DNA from: Poecilobothrus nobilitatus
Lineage: Eukaryota; Arthropoda; Insecta; Diptera; Dolichopodidae
Length of the DNA stretch: 64,000 nt
Reading direction: 5' to 3'
Assembly (NCBI GenBank): GCA_947095535.1
Contig: OX352773.1
Coordinates: forward strand, 207,348,093 to 207,412,092
Part shown: piece by piece, positions 44,001 through 57,400 of the stretch
Position numbering within the stretch: position 1 is the stretch's first letter
Layout of the letters: each line of letters opens with the position of its first letter
Position numbers and translations under genes: made by a program
The notes under the pieces: model-generated
Seen by the model: the letters and a program-made list of their open reading frames with translations, nothing else
Told to the model about the DNA's origin: nothing
Database searches by the model: none

Positions 44001-47000
44001 AAAGCTTTTGCTTTAGTTTAAATGTTATAAATTAGAAGAATTAAAAAATAGTATAGTAGTGCTGATTTAGAAAAAGAAGTAATATATATATATACTTATG
44101 GTAAATAAATATATATATGTAGGCGAGTATATTATATTAATGTATAAAAATATATGTGTATATATTATAATTTATTAATATATATATTTATTATAAAGCA
44201 TTTACAAAATATTTTCAAAATTTATACAAAAACACAATTTTAAAACGTAATGTCCTTTTTAGTATAATAAATGAAAAAAAAAAAATGTAATTAAAATAAT
44301 TTATTTTTTTTTTTAATAAATTTTAAATAAAAGCTATACGTGCACAATTTAAATATTGGTAAGACAGAAAAAAAATTTTATTTCAAAAATTGAAAGCTAT
44401 ATATTATTATTATAAATGCGTAAAAATGTTATTTTGCTGTATAGTGCTCACACTTTGCTTATAGCTTCTTTTAACATTTAATTTCAATTTAAATATTGAT
44501 ATTATGTTTAAGAAAATTTAAGCTAAAAAATAAAACAAAGCGAAACGAAGAACAGCATATTTTTAATTAACATTTAAAATATATACGACTATTAATTCAT
44601 AATTATAATATTTTTTTTTTATCGAGTATGCAATTTAATTTTAATTTATTGTTAAAACAGATATTCAATCACATTCAACGCTTTTCTAATATGTATTTTT
44701 TTTTTTTTTTTATCATAAAAATGGTATATTTATCATAAAGATGATAGCTATAACAGATAACCGCGGATGCCAAATAAGTTTCACCCAAATCATTAAAATT
44801 GACAAAAATGGACTGAATATATACGTTATGTTTAATACCTATACGAATGACATAAGATAAATTTCAATTAAAAAATGTATATATAAACGTTCGATTGAAA
44901 ACTAAATTGAACAGGATAATGTTCATATAAAATTCAACAATAGAAAGAATAATAAAAGTTGGAACAAAAAAAAATAAAATACTTCACATAAAACTGAAAT
45001 GGAAAAACTTCACAGAACATTCTATATAGAAGATAATGAAATATTACCTTATAATTAATAATTTTTATTAATTAAATAATATAAATGATTAAAAATAACC
45101 ATTTTAAAAACAAAACATAAAAAAGGTTTACCCTGCCAATTATTAAAAAGCATTTTACATATACATATGTTAAAAAATCGAAAAATAATTTCATTGCTCC
45201 TGCGTGAAAACTTCTGAATACTGCATTGTTATTTTATATATGATATTTTAATGTATATGATTTAATAGATTAAATTATCATTTATTATAAATAAATAACG
45301 CACACTTTATATAATAAAATTAATATAACATGCCTGTTACGACAAAAAAAAAAAAACATATTAAAAAAATTAAGTTTTATTTTTTATAATTATGCTGTAT
45401 GCATTAAATTTTGATGTTTTATATAATATAAATTATATATTAGTCTTAAGACATTTTTAATGTATATATTGAATATACATGCATTTAATTACTTTCATTA
45501 TTATTTAGTATATTATATATATATTTTTATATATTTATAAGCAGTCTACTTTATTTTACACCTAATAAGGAATTGAAATTTTTTAAAAAGGAATTTTATT
45601 ATTTATTTTAGAGGTTGTTAGGTTCTTAGTAATATTTTCTTTAATCCTTTTTCTTTCAACCGGATGGACGGGTTTTTTTTTTTTCTTATTTTTTAATTAT
45701 ATATATATATATGGTATATATAATGTATATAAATAAAATTTGATTATAATATGTATTAATAATTAATTTAATGGATGGTTAAAATTTTTTTATTAAAATT
45801 TATAATTGTTTATTTTTGTTTTTTTTTTTTTTTTTACTTTTTTCTATATACGTAATTTTATAGAATGAGATTTTTTTAATCAAAAAAAAATTTAATGAAT
45901 TTTAAATTTCATAATATGTGAATTATGTTTATATGAAATTAATTTATTTTTATATATTTAATAATATATTTTATGATAATGGAAACTATTAGAATTGCTT
46001 TTCATTATTTTATTTTTTAAATTTTTAAAAAGTTTTTTTTTTTTGTTTTTTAATTATTATTGAGCACCAACAAACTTATATAGATATTTGTGAAAAAATA
46101 AAAAAATAAAAATTCACAAAAAGTGTGCCATTTTATATGAAAAAAGAGAAAAAAAAAAAACATAAAAATCGTGCAAAATTTTCTTCTTTTTAATAATAAT
46201 ATCATTTTGGTTTGATTTGAAATTAATGAAAAATATATATAATACAATATACATTTATTGTATACTTATAATTTGGTATTAAAATATACGAGTATATTAA
46301 TATAGTATGTATATTTATTTTTTTAACTTTGTAACTAGTTAATTTAACGATTCAATATGAATTTTTTTTTTTTTATTGGATTATTTTATTTCATTATGAT
46401 TTTAGTTTTTATGTTTTAAAACTGTTTTCTTAATGAATGATTAACAAAAAAAACAAAAAAGAAGATTGAATATATATAAATAAAATTTTTTTATTAATTA
46501 ATACTTTTTGTATAAATATTATTTTTATTAAATATATTAATATTATATATTATATTATATTTAATGTATAAGAAGTATATAATAACAAAAATCAGTAGAT
46601 AAAAATAAATATTTGAAGAAAATTTTATATAATATTTGTAAGTGATGTTTTAATTTTATTAAACAAAGTGCATCAAAAATACCATTTAATATGTAATGTA
46701 TAAACAATTAAAAAGTAAAATGAATATTATGTTTTATATGAAGTTTGAGTAGTGCGATCATTTCAAAAGCATTTTTTACAAAAGTCAAATTTTCATTTAC
46801 CCCTTAATATTTCAAATAATACTCCCAATTTACCCAATTTTACCAATGCAGTATTATACTAGTATAATTATACTGAATTCCTTTTACACTTCAAATCCAT
46901 TAAAATTCAGTTTTTTTCTTTTAACATCAAATTGAATAAAATTCATTTTCTAAATCTTTACGTTATCTAACATTAATTAAGACTCCCTTGAATTTTATCC

Positions 47001-48150
47001 CCAACTCCTCTATCATTTTATCTATCTTCTATTTTATGCAATTATTTTAATTCAGAGATATTAATTCAGTTTGGTAAAAATATTTGAAGTAACGGTATAG
47101 ATAGGAGATAGGAAAAAAAATGTTCACATCCTGATTGAGTGATAGGTGAATTTGAAATGGCAAAAATTATATTTAATTTTTTTATGATTTCAAAACTGTC
47201 AATTAAATTTCAAAACTGTCAATTAAATTTGTTTTTGTATAAAGCATGTCAAATGTGTGGATAAAAGCTTTAAATTTAATTGTGAAATTTTAAAGTTTCT
47301 TTTTAAAAATCATTAATAATATTCAATTTCAGAAAATAAGAAAATAAAAATATTGAATTGATTTTTGTTTGAAAAAATTTGAAATATAAATATACATATG
47401 TATGTATGTATGTATGTTTCTCAAGGATATTTAAAAAAAGTTCAAAGTACATATAGTGCAAATTTATATAAATATAACATTGATTTTGTGACAATACTTC
47501 TTATACATGTTTGCATATACATAACATGTACATATTATGTACATATATATCTATATATATATATATATAATATACTTTAAGTTTTAAATATATAATATAA
47601 GTATATATAATTGATATTTTTATATATATTTATTTTTTCAATAATTTTTACTATATGATTTGATTTTTTCATCATCTTACCCTTACTCTCTGTATAATCA
47701 TTTTGCTTTGTAGTTGCTTTTATTTATTTATTTCTTAATTAAAATAATGCTTATAAAGTGCATTTTATTTTATTTAAATATTTACGAGTATATACCATTA
47801 TAATTATTAAATGTTTTGTTTGTTACCAATTTATTATTTTTCACATTTTGTATATAAAATATTATATTGTATGCTTTTTGGTTTTTGTTGCAGTTGTTTG
47901 GATTATTTAAAGTATATAATTTTCTTCATAAAAAGAATATAAATTATTCAATTTAATCATTTATTTATTTATTTAATTTTTTTTTGTCAAAAAAAAAAAA
48001 AAAAGTGACATGTTTTTTAAATGTGTTTTTGTGTATATATTTATATATATGTATATATATTTATATTTTAATATTGTGAATTATTAATATTATTTTTATA
48101 TATTAATTTTTTATTTGTTTTTTTTTTTTTTTTGCAAATTTTAATTTAAT
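35013..48150. other. Gene-free A/T-rich region between Hph and the next gene
   Basis: No exon could be supported on either strand. The plus-strand start is probably Hph 3' untranslated sequence; the first AATAAA I find after its stop is at 35571-35576. The far end is 3' flank of the minus-strand gene, with AATAAA on the minus strand at 47960-47965, 186 bases past its stop. Between them are homopolymer runs, (TA)n tracts (for example 42997-43019 and 47552-47569), a degenerate AACTAA-type repeat at about 38838-38890, and a slightly more complex patch at about 42530-42700 without a coding frame. Confidence 0.55.
47191..47230. repeat. 20-bp tandem duplication
   Basis: CAAAACTGTCAATTAAATTT occurs twice in perfect tandem. 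Each copy contains AACTGTCAA, a word that recurs elsewhere in the right half of the window. Confidence 0.9.
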
Positions 48151-48449
48151 TTAGACACTGTCCTCTTTATTATTGCTGCCCCAGAATCTATCAAAACGAT
48201 CACGAGCCTTTTCTAAAACATCTGAAGCAGTTATCGTCGAAGTAGTGCGTTGTTGTTGTGGTTGTGAAATTTGACCATGAATTAATTCAGAAGGTTCTAC
48301 AATTGAAATGCTACCATCAATTGATGTACGAATTGTGGGTGCTGTTGTTGTTATTGTTGGTTTATTATCAATAATTTGTTGTTGATTATATATTGTTGAA
48401 TTATTACCACTAAAATCATCTTTTTTGATTTCAGTTGCATTTTTCCAAG
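48151..48449 (-). CDS. Terminal exon of the unrecognised gene
   Basis: An acceptor AACAG ends at 48450. The exon begins with two bases of a split Ala codon, then WKNATEIKKDDFSG, and runs 98 residues to TAA at 48153-48151. It is rich in Thr, Gln and Ile until the charged DVLEKARDRFDRFWG segment, which looks like an amphipathic helix. The last three residues, Asp-Ser-Val, would fit a class III PDZ ligand (D-x-V); this is inference from three residues. Confidence 0.75.
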
Positions 48450-51400
48450 CTGTTTTTAATTTGGTTTTTTGTTTGTTTTTGTTTTTTTTTTTTTTTGTGT
48501 TTGTTTTTCGATATTAGTTTTTTTTAATTATTTTGACATAATTTGTATTTTTGGTTTTTGATTGATTTTGATTTTTATTTTGGTATTTTTTTTTATTTTG
48601 GATTTTGGGTTGGTTGTTATATTGTTTTGATTGGAGAGTGGTGCGATTTCGCATGCAAATGAAAATACATAGAAAAAGTCAAGTAAATAAAAATATTATA
48701 TAGAAAGGGGATTAAATTAAAAATAATAAGAAGAAGAAGAAGAAATTTTAAAATAAAATAAAAAATATTTAAAAATAATGAAAAAAAAAAAAAAATATTT
48801 AATACATATATAAAATTAATTAACTTTTAACTTAAAAACAAAAATAAAATATTGTTTTTTTTTTTTTTATTGTTTTGTAAATACATATTTCATTTTTTTT
48901 TATAAATAACTTTAAAGTATTTTTATGTTATTTTTTTTTTTACTTTTAAAACATTTAAAATATAATATAAATATTTGTAATAAATTCGTAATATAGGAAA
49001 TTTTTATACATTCATCAAATATAGAAATTTGATAAATTCTTTTTAAATTTAAAATATTAAACTTTGATTTAAAAAGAACTTTTAAAATTAATAATTTTGT
49101 TCTTTATTATAAATCAAGTTTTTTAAGTAAAATTGTAAAAATAAATTCAATTCAGAATTATTTTGTATCATTAAATATTACACATATACTTAAGCCCCGT
49201 TGTTAATTTTTAACATTAAGAAGCTATTTAAATGGTAGACATAGATTAAATAATGTACGAAATCATATTTTCTATTTTATATTGAGTTTTCTCTGTTAAA
49301 AAAAAACTGAGGTATATGAGGTGGTATCCAAAAAAATCGAATGAAACCAAAATAACAGCTGTATAAAGTATAAAGACAAAATATTAGAAAAACGTGTAAA
49401 AAATATTTAAAGAACAGTTAAAAAGATTTTAGCCCACCGGAAAGGATTTTAATTATGGTACATTGAAATCTGTACATTCATTTTAAGAAAAGTTATAAGT
49501 GATTAATCCGATCCAAAGTGGGCTGAAACAGAAATCCTGAATTTAACCCAATATTTTTTGAGTTAAAAAAAATATATCACAACACTACAAATTTTTGCCA
49601 CAGTTGCCCTGCCCTATTAAGTAAAAAATTTTTTTTGAGTTGTTCTAATATGTAATGCTTATATTTGGTCCTAGCGAACTATCTAAAACTGGTTACCCCA
49701 AATTAAGCAATCCACAGTTATTCTACTTAACTTCCATTGTTTTATAAAAAGGATTAATACCTAAACTCCTAATCGAGCTTTTTGTTTTTGTTTTTAATAA
49801 AATATCTACTATAATTTAAGTTAATAATAATCTGAATTGAATTTTTTTCTAACTAAAGTGATATAATGATATTACAAAAAATTATTTTTGTTTAATTTAA
49901 TATGTTAATTTGTTTGTATATATGTATATATATATATAAATAAGTGTATTAAATAAAATCTAATTCCTAAAAAAATTATATATTATGTTTTTCAATTATT
50001 TATATATATATATTACCTACTATTATACTATATTATATAAAAGATTTTTTTTTTTATGAAATTCTGAAGCTTACTAAAAGCTTTAATTTTTCTTAATTTT
50101 ATCAATTTTTTTCAATTATTTTTGTTTTATTTCAAAATTTACTTTTATATTTTTAATTATTTATTATAACTTTATATTTTTTTTTTTTGCCTTTTAAACT
50201 ATAAAGTTTTTGTTTTTGAACTTGGTATGAACTGTTCATACCATAAGTATAAAAAAATTTGTTTTACTATAATTTTTTATTTTTTGTACATAAGAAATTC
50301 ATTTAAATTTTTTTTATATATTTTTTATTATAATTTTTGTTCATAATTTTAATAATTTAAGTATGGTTGTATAAGAATTTACTAAATATTTGGAATATTT
50401 TTTTTTTTTTTACTTAATATTTTGTTCTTTTTGTTCTCAATAATTTAATTTAAAACTGATTTTAAATGGATTTGATTTAAAATTGTTATATATGTATGTT
50501 ATTTTTTTTTTACTTAATATTTTCTTAAAAATTATTTTGTAATTTATTTAAGATAAAGTGATTAGATAGTATTATGTAGGAGTGAATTTATGCATGTAAT
50601 TTTCTTAGGCCTTATAATTTTAAAACACACGCACAAAAGTTTAAACAAATAAAAGACTCAATAAAAAATAAATATTTTTAAAATTCACAAATAAAATTAA
50701 AAATATATGTATGAAAAACTTGTAAAAAAGGATTGAATATCCTTTAATGTATATAAAGTATAAGAAACATATTAAGTTAAAAAAAAATTAAATTACAATA
50801 TTTTGGGCGCTCTTTCAATACAGCTTTCCTTCTTTAAATTTATTTTAATATAAAACGTTAAATAAATATTAATTAAATTGGTTTATTTTGATGATATTTT
50901 GGATCATAATTGTAAATGTAATTGCAGAAATAAAACTTTAAGATTATGATAAAAAATGGGTGTAATTTTTTAACTGTCAAAACATGTTGACAAAAATATT
51001 TATGTAAAAAGCTCAACTTAAATTAATAACAAATCATATACGAATAATTTTTATAAAAATGTCATTATAAATAAAAGTTGTTACCTTGTATTTTTTTTTT
51101 TATAGCGTATATATTTATATTAAAATATTAAATATTGTCCTGTTATACTTTGCTGCAATAAATATTTAACTTGCATGTTAAGTACCTATTTTACAATCGA
51201 GCCACAATAATACCGAAAATGATAACTACTATTTGCAAAGAACATCATTTCAAAAAAAAACCATACTTTTAACATGATCAATGCCACATGCTATACAGAA
51301 TGGGACAAAACAACTTCATATAGATTTTGTCATAAAAAATTGAATTGAACTTTTATTTAAAATTGTTATTGAATTAAATTAAATTTTCATTTTGTTGGTG

Positions 51401-54400
51401 CCGCCATTATTGTTTTTGTGAGGTTTGAAAATTTTTTTGAAGATATATATTTTTAAATAACAAATCTGTTTATAAAAAGTTTTTTATATAAGGGTATAAT
51501 TTAATTTGTAAACAATTATTTTTAATAAGTTTTTCTAGATAAAATAAAATTTATTTTAATTTAATTAATTTTTCAGACCAAATTTTATAGACAAATTTTC
51601 ATTGTCATTCACATGTCACATTATATGTCAATCTGGCCAAAATCTATCATTAAAATTGTCGGTAACAGTATATCATTGTGTTATGACAGATCTTAAATTT
51701 TAGTACATATTAGAAATACATACTTGTCAAATAATTGACAAGTATGTGTTTCACGTTGAATTTCACGAAAATTGTAAATTTTTTAACATATTTGTTTTCA
51801 TACATATTAAGATATGGGTTGAAATTATTGAAAAACAATATATTATACATTTCTTTAAAAACAAGGGTCGACGATATTTACTAATTATAATATTTAATTT
51901 ATTTTTTTAACCTGCACTTGATTGAACTCTGAATTAATTTATATGTTTTGTTTTGTTATTCTCACAATTATTAAAGAATAAACTTATGCGACTGCGAAAA
52001 AAAAGTTTATAACAAATTTTTAAAGTTTTTAAGTAATTTGTGTGAACGGCACAAGAATTTATAATTTTTTTTAATTTTGTTGATAATTTAATTAAAAATT
52101 AATTTAATTAAAATATTATATTAAAATTTTTTGTTTTGAAATACTTTACTTTAATTTTATTAATTTTAAATATTTTCAAATTCCTATAAAGATGGCTTTC
52201 TTATTGTATTTATTATGAAAAGAAATTAGCAGCGTTATAATTTTTTTTTTTATTTCAATTTTTCATTAAAAATTTCAAATTTTGTAATAAAATAAAAAAA
52301 AAACAAATAAAAAATAAAACGATTTTTAATTTAAAGTGTCAATTAAATGTTAAAATACTGCTGCTGCTGCTCACAATAAATTTCATTCCTAATTTCTACA
52401 ATTTTTAAAAAATATTGTTGTTTTTTTTTTTGAAAGTATGAAAAATGTAAAAAAATATTTGAAAATAATTTTTAGTTTTTCATTCTGTTTATCAATTTAT
52501 AAATTTATAATTATATTAATTAATTTCTATTTATATATGATTTCTAGAATTTCTATGATTTTTTTTAATTTATTTCATTATATGGAAATTAATTTTTTGA
52601 ATTCTATTTAAAATGTTCATTCCTAATTTCTATATTTTATATAATAATTTTTTAGTAAAAATTTTCAATTTATTTTTTTAATTTATTTTTAAATTTATTC
52701 TAGATTTTTTTTTTGTTTTTCTTTTTTTTGTTTTGTTTGTTATATAAATTTGATTTTTTTCTATTGAATGAGCATTATTAAATATAACATTAATTTATAT
52801 TTTAATGATCATTTTAAGATCTAAAGTGGAATTAATTTCATTTTTTTTTTTTTTCAGTGATTGAACAAAAAATGTGAAATAAAAATAATACAGCCAATAT
52901 CCTTTTTTTTTTTAAATATTTTTAAATAATTTTTTGTATTTTACTTCTTTCTTATATCTTTCCATTTTGGTACATACCATCAAGTTTTGCTTGCTCTGTT
53001 AATTCTGGTGGAGCTGAATGTATTGCTGGCAATGCTCTATCAATTGGTGTAGACGCTTTTATTTCACTTTGAGGGCGACTAATATTTTCACCTAAAAATA
53101 TTTTAATTTTTTTTTTTTTTTTTCCAAAATTTTAATATTTTAATAAATTTTGAATTAATAAATTAAGTTTAAAAACATTATTTTTTATTTAATTTGACAT
53201 TATTTTAATATAAAATACAATTGCATTAAATTTTAGGATTTTAAAAGCATTTTAAAAGATATTATAAATACATTAAAAAAACAACATTTTTTGAATGTAT
53301 TTATAATAATGTGAAAAGTTCAAAATTTTGAATACATCATTCTAAGGGCACTGGATTACCTACGATTTACGAAAAATTGTTTTCTTTTTTTAATTTGTTC
53401 CTGAAAAGCTTGTTTTCAAAAACTGGATTTTACTTCTATTTTATTTAAAATTACTAAAGATAAATTAAAAATTAGGGTTAGATAATTTTCAAAATGAAAT
53501 AAATAGTAAAAAGTACATTTATTTACATCTTTTTAAAACTTTCAGTTGATTAGCTTTTTTAAGTTCCAAAGTATGAACATATAAATTTCACAGCAACCCG
53601 AACCTGTTGCGTTAAACTAACCAAATTTTGCAGTAGTCGTTGGCATAAAACTTAACTTTTTTTTTTCAATAAAACGTCAAATATCTTTTAAATAGTTTAA
53701 ATTAAACACTGACTTATGGTTATATAAAAAAAATATATTTCCATCGGTCGAACTTTTTCAATTTGAACAGCCTAACAGACCGACTTGAGGACATATTTCA
53801 AAATTTTTTTTTTGATATAAACTCCAAAAATGAAGAAACGATAGTTTGGATTATTAATATTACTTACCTTCTTTGACATTTTGTGTAACAGTAAAAGTTT
53901 TACCAGTATCTAATGGTACAGTCCAATTAACTGGATCTGGTGATCGCATTATTATTTGCTCTGGTGATTTAACACGGGTTGGCTCAGGTGGTGATTTAAC
54001 AATATGTTCAATTTGCTCTGGAACTAATTGGGGACTACAACTTGAAACGGATACACCAGCATCTTGACCAATAACTTCATCATCTAAAAAATTTTCAAAC
54101 AAAATAAAGAAAAAAAAAAAATAGAAGAAAAAGAAAGAAAATAAAATAAAATAATGATGACAAAAAATGATATTAACCAATAATAATTTTTCATAATAAT
54201 TAAATATTATGAAACATAACAAAAATATTTTTTCCCTTATTTTTTAACTAATTATTTTTTTTGTTGTGTAGCATTTAACATTTAAATTAAATTAAAAAAA
54301 AAAGAAAACAAAATTTTTTTTTTTTTTTGACAGGACATTTAATATTTAAATAGCAAAGGCATAAAATAAACAATTATAAAAAAATTTGCCAATTATTGTT

Positions 54401-57400
54401 TTTTTTTCTCATTGTATTCGAACTTAAATAATAGCGGACAGAAGAAGGAATAATGTTTAGCTTGAAGAAATTATTTGGTGATGAACTTATACAATACATA
54501 AAACTTATATATTTATATAATATATACATTCAGATACAATCATGCTAAAAGAATTAAAAATTAAAATAAGAAACACAATACATTTAATCACAAATTTTTA
54601 TTACGTATGTAGGTATAATTTATATGTATGTCTTATATAAAATAATTGAATAAAATTGTATTAATGGTTCATTGCTTCTCTGATTAGAAACACGGTCCCA
54701 ATCAAAAACATAACAACAATAAACCAAAAAAGAAACGAAACTTAAATCAAAATAACTCCGCTCTAATATTCTTATGCTATTAATTGGAATTACATTTCAA
54801 ATTGGAAACAGGGGTTATAGCTACCTGGTACATTTATGTGCCACGGTACCTTCTAATAAATAAATAAATAAATATTAATATTATAATATTGACCGAATTA
54901 TGCCATTTAGTACTAATAGGACATTAAATTAAGCTTATGCGTATTTCCCCTTTTATTAAATTTTCTTCTAAATAAAAAAAGAAAAACTAGGAAAATTAAG
55001 TATCATCTTTGCCACAAACCAAATGATAGTATGATACTGCGGAAATTTCGAAAAGTAGCAGAAATTAAATTATATATTACTCATTCAAATTAAAAGACAA
55101 GGCGATAAAAGGATGAAATTTTTAAGATTGACAGATTGAGGAAAATATATTTAACTCTCAAAATAAAACCATTTTCCTCTTCTTTATATTCTTTTACCCT
55201 GAAGTGGAGCATAAGGCGCCCAAAATAAAACCGTAGAGAAATATAATTTACATTATGTTCAAAGTTTAACGTATTTTAATGTAATAATATCTAATAGTAT
55301 GCAATTCGAAAATTCGTAGGACGTAAATTACAAGCTTTTATTCATAAAAGTCCAGGGAATAAAGTCGGCATATACTATTATAATTAATAGTCGACCTTAT
55401 AAAAAAATGTTGAATGTGGTTTAATATGAACATGAGGCATGAATTAAGAACGATAAGGTAAATATTACAGAAAATATGTTGGTATAATACAAATCTGAAA
55501 CTGGCAAGTAATGGCTTAAAATCGTGAAACGTATATATAAAGAAGTATTGTGGAGAAGGCCAAAGCTTATAAGAATCTGTATACAGTTGTAAAGGGTAAG
55601 TGTTATACAATTAAGTACATAATAGCATACAATTTAAGTGAATAATTCTGAAAATGGTTTTCTGCTTTTTCAAACATTTATTATATATATATATTTTTGT
55701 TTCTACTCCTCGTGAGAGCATATGGCATTATTTATATGCACGTATATAGTATTATTTATATTTGCAAAAAGCGTTTTATTGTATATATGTTTTTGATTAG
55801 AATGCAATTTACCAATAAATTTGTATTATTATTTTATTTTTTATTTAGTTAAATTATTTTTATTTATTTACATACAATACATACATAAATAAGTAATAAA
55901 CAATAGACAAAAATAATAAAACAAATCACTATATGTACAATTTATTAAATATCGAGTTAATTAATATTAGTGAAAGTATGTAATTTGAGAATGATGATCA
56001 CAAGTAGAAAGAGACAACAACGTCCATTATATTTAATTTATCTAATTATTGGTTTTTTTTTCCTTTTTTTTTTTTTTTATTAGCGTTTTTTTGTAAATAT
56101 GTTTTTTTTTCATTTATTTATTTCCTGTGTATTTTTGTTTTATTTTTCTGTTGTAATTTTGTTGTTACATAGATCACTGTTTAATATTTATATATAATAT
56201 CACAGAACATAAAAATAAAATTATTATTGTACATATATATATAAAACAACAACACATAGCACATAACAATTACATACATATATATATTACAAAGGAAAAA
56301 GGTTTTTTATATATTATATATATAATTATTTTTATTATTTATATATGAATATAAAATAAAAATAAGTAATTTTTAAATTAATATTTGTTTTTCTTTGTAT
56401 GTTTAATAATTTATTTTTTGATATTTTAACAATGAATTTTATTTAATAATTTATTTTGCAAAAAGGTTATAACAACTACATTTTAATTTTTTTTTTTTTA
56501 TTTGGTTCATTTTTGTGAATTATAGTTTTAAACTACATGTATATAATATAAAAGTTTAATTTCAAGAAATAAATTTTTTTTTTTAAAGCATTTATATAAG
56601 CATTTATTTAATAGTGAATATAAATTAAGATATGATTAAAATAATTAAAATTTAATGTTATTAATAATTTTTATATTATTATATATGTATGTATATATAT
56701 CCAAATTATAAAGTAATTATTAATTTATAAATTAATTTATTTATAAAAAAATATTTAATATAATATTAAAAACTATATCAAGAAAGTAATTATATATAAT
56801 TAATATAAAAATTAATATAAATAATTTATATAAAGTTAAAATTTAATTTTTTTTATGTCTATAATTAACATAACGTTGGATTTCAGGTTTCAGGAACGGT
56901 CATTTTTTTTTTAGTTTTATTTTTAATCGAATTTCTACAGTAAAATATTCCGTTCCGCCTTATATTGCAAAATTTTCGAAAAATATTTATATATAACATT
57001 TTATTTGTTTAACTATATCGATATAAATTATATTTGTTATATACATAAAATATCAATATACAATACGAGTATATTATTTTTTTTTTAATAAATCGGAAGA
57101 TAAAACACCCTCTGATAGACGTGGATCGTATAGTATTTGAAGTATATATTTTAAATTAGTTATGTATATTATCTTTTATATTCCATTATCATATTTTTTT
57201 TAAATAAATAAATAAAATTTTTGTTTTTTCAGTACATATTTATTTCTCAGTCAATGTTTTAAAGAAATTATAGTTAGTAATAAAATATAAAAATTAACAG
57301 TTAAAAAGTTATTTTAATATCAATAATAGTATGTCAATATTATTTTGTTAAATTCGAAATAAATATATTTTTTTGTCATGTCAATTGTGAAGGTATAAAT

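Noticed and set aside
53873..54067. Plus-strand open frame of 64 residues
   Set aside because: It is the shadow of the minus-strand exon 54083-53868, which has matching splice sites and phase.
54451..54540. Plus-strand start MFSLKKLFGDELIQYIK
   Set aside because: It looks gene-like for a few codons, then dissolves into Ile/Tyr microsatellite sequence. No donor or homologue is recognised.
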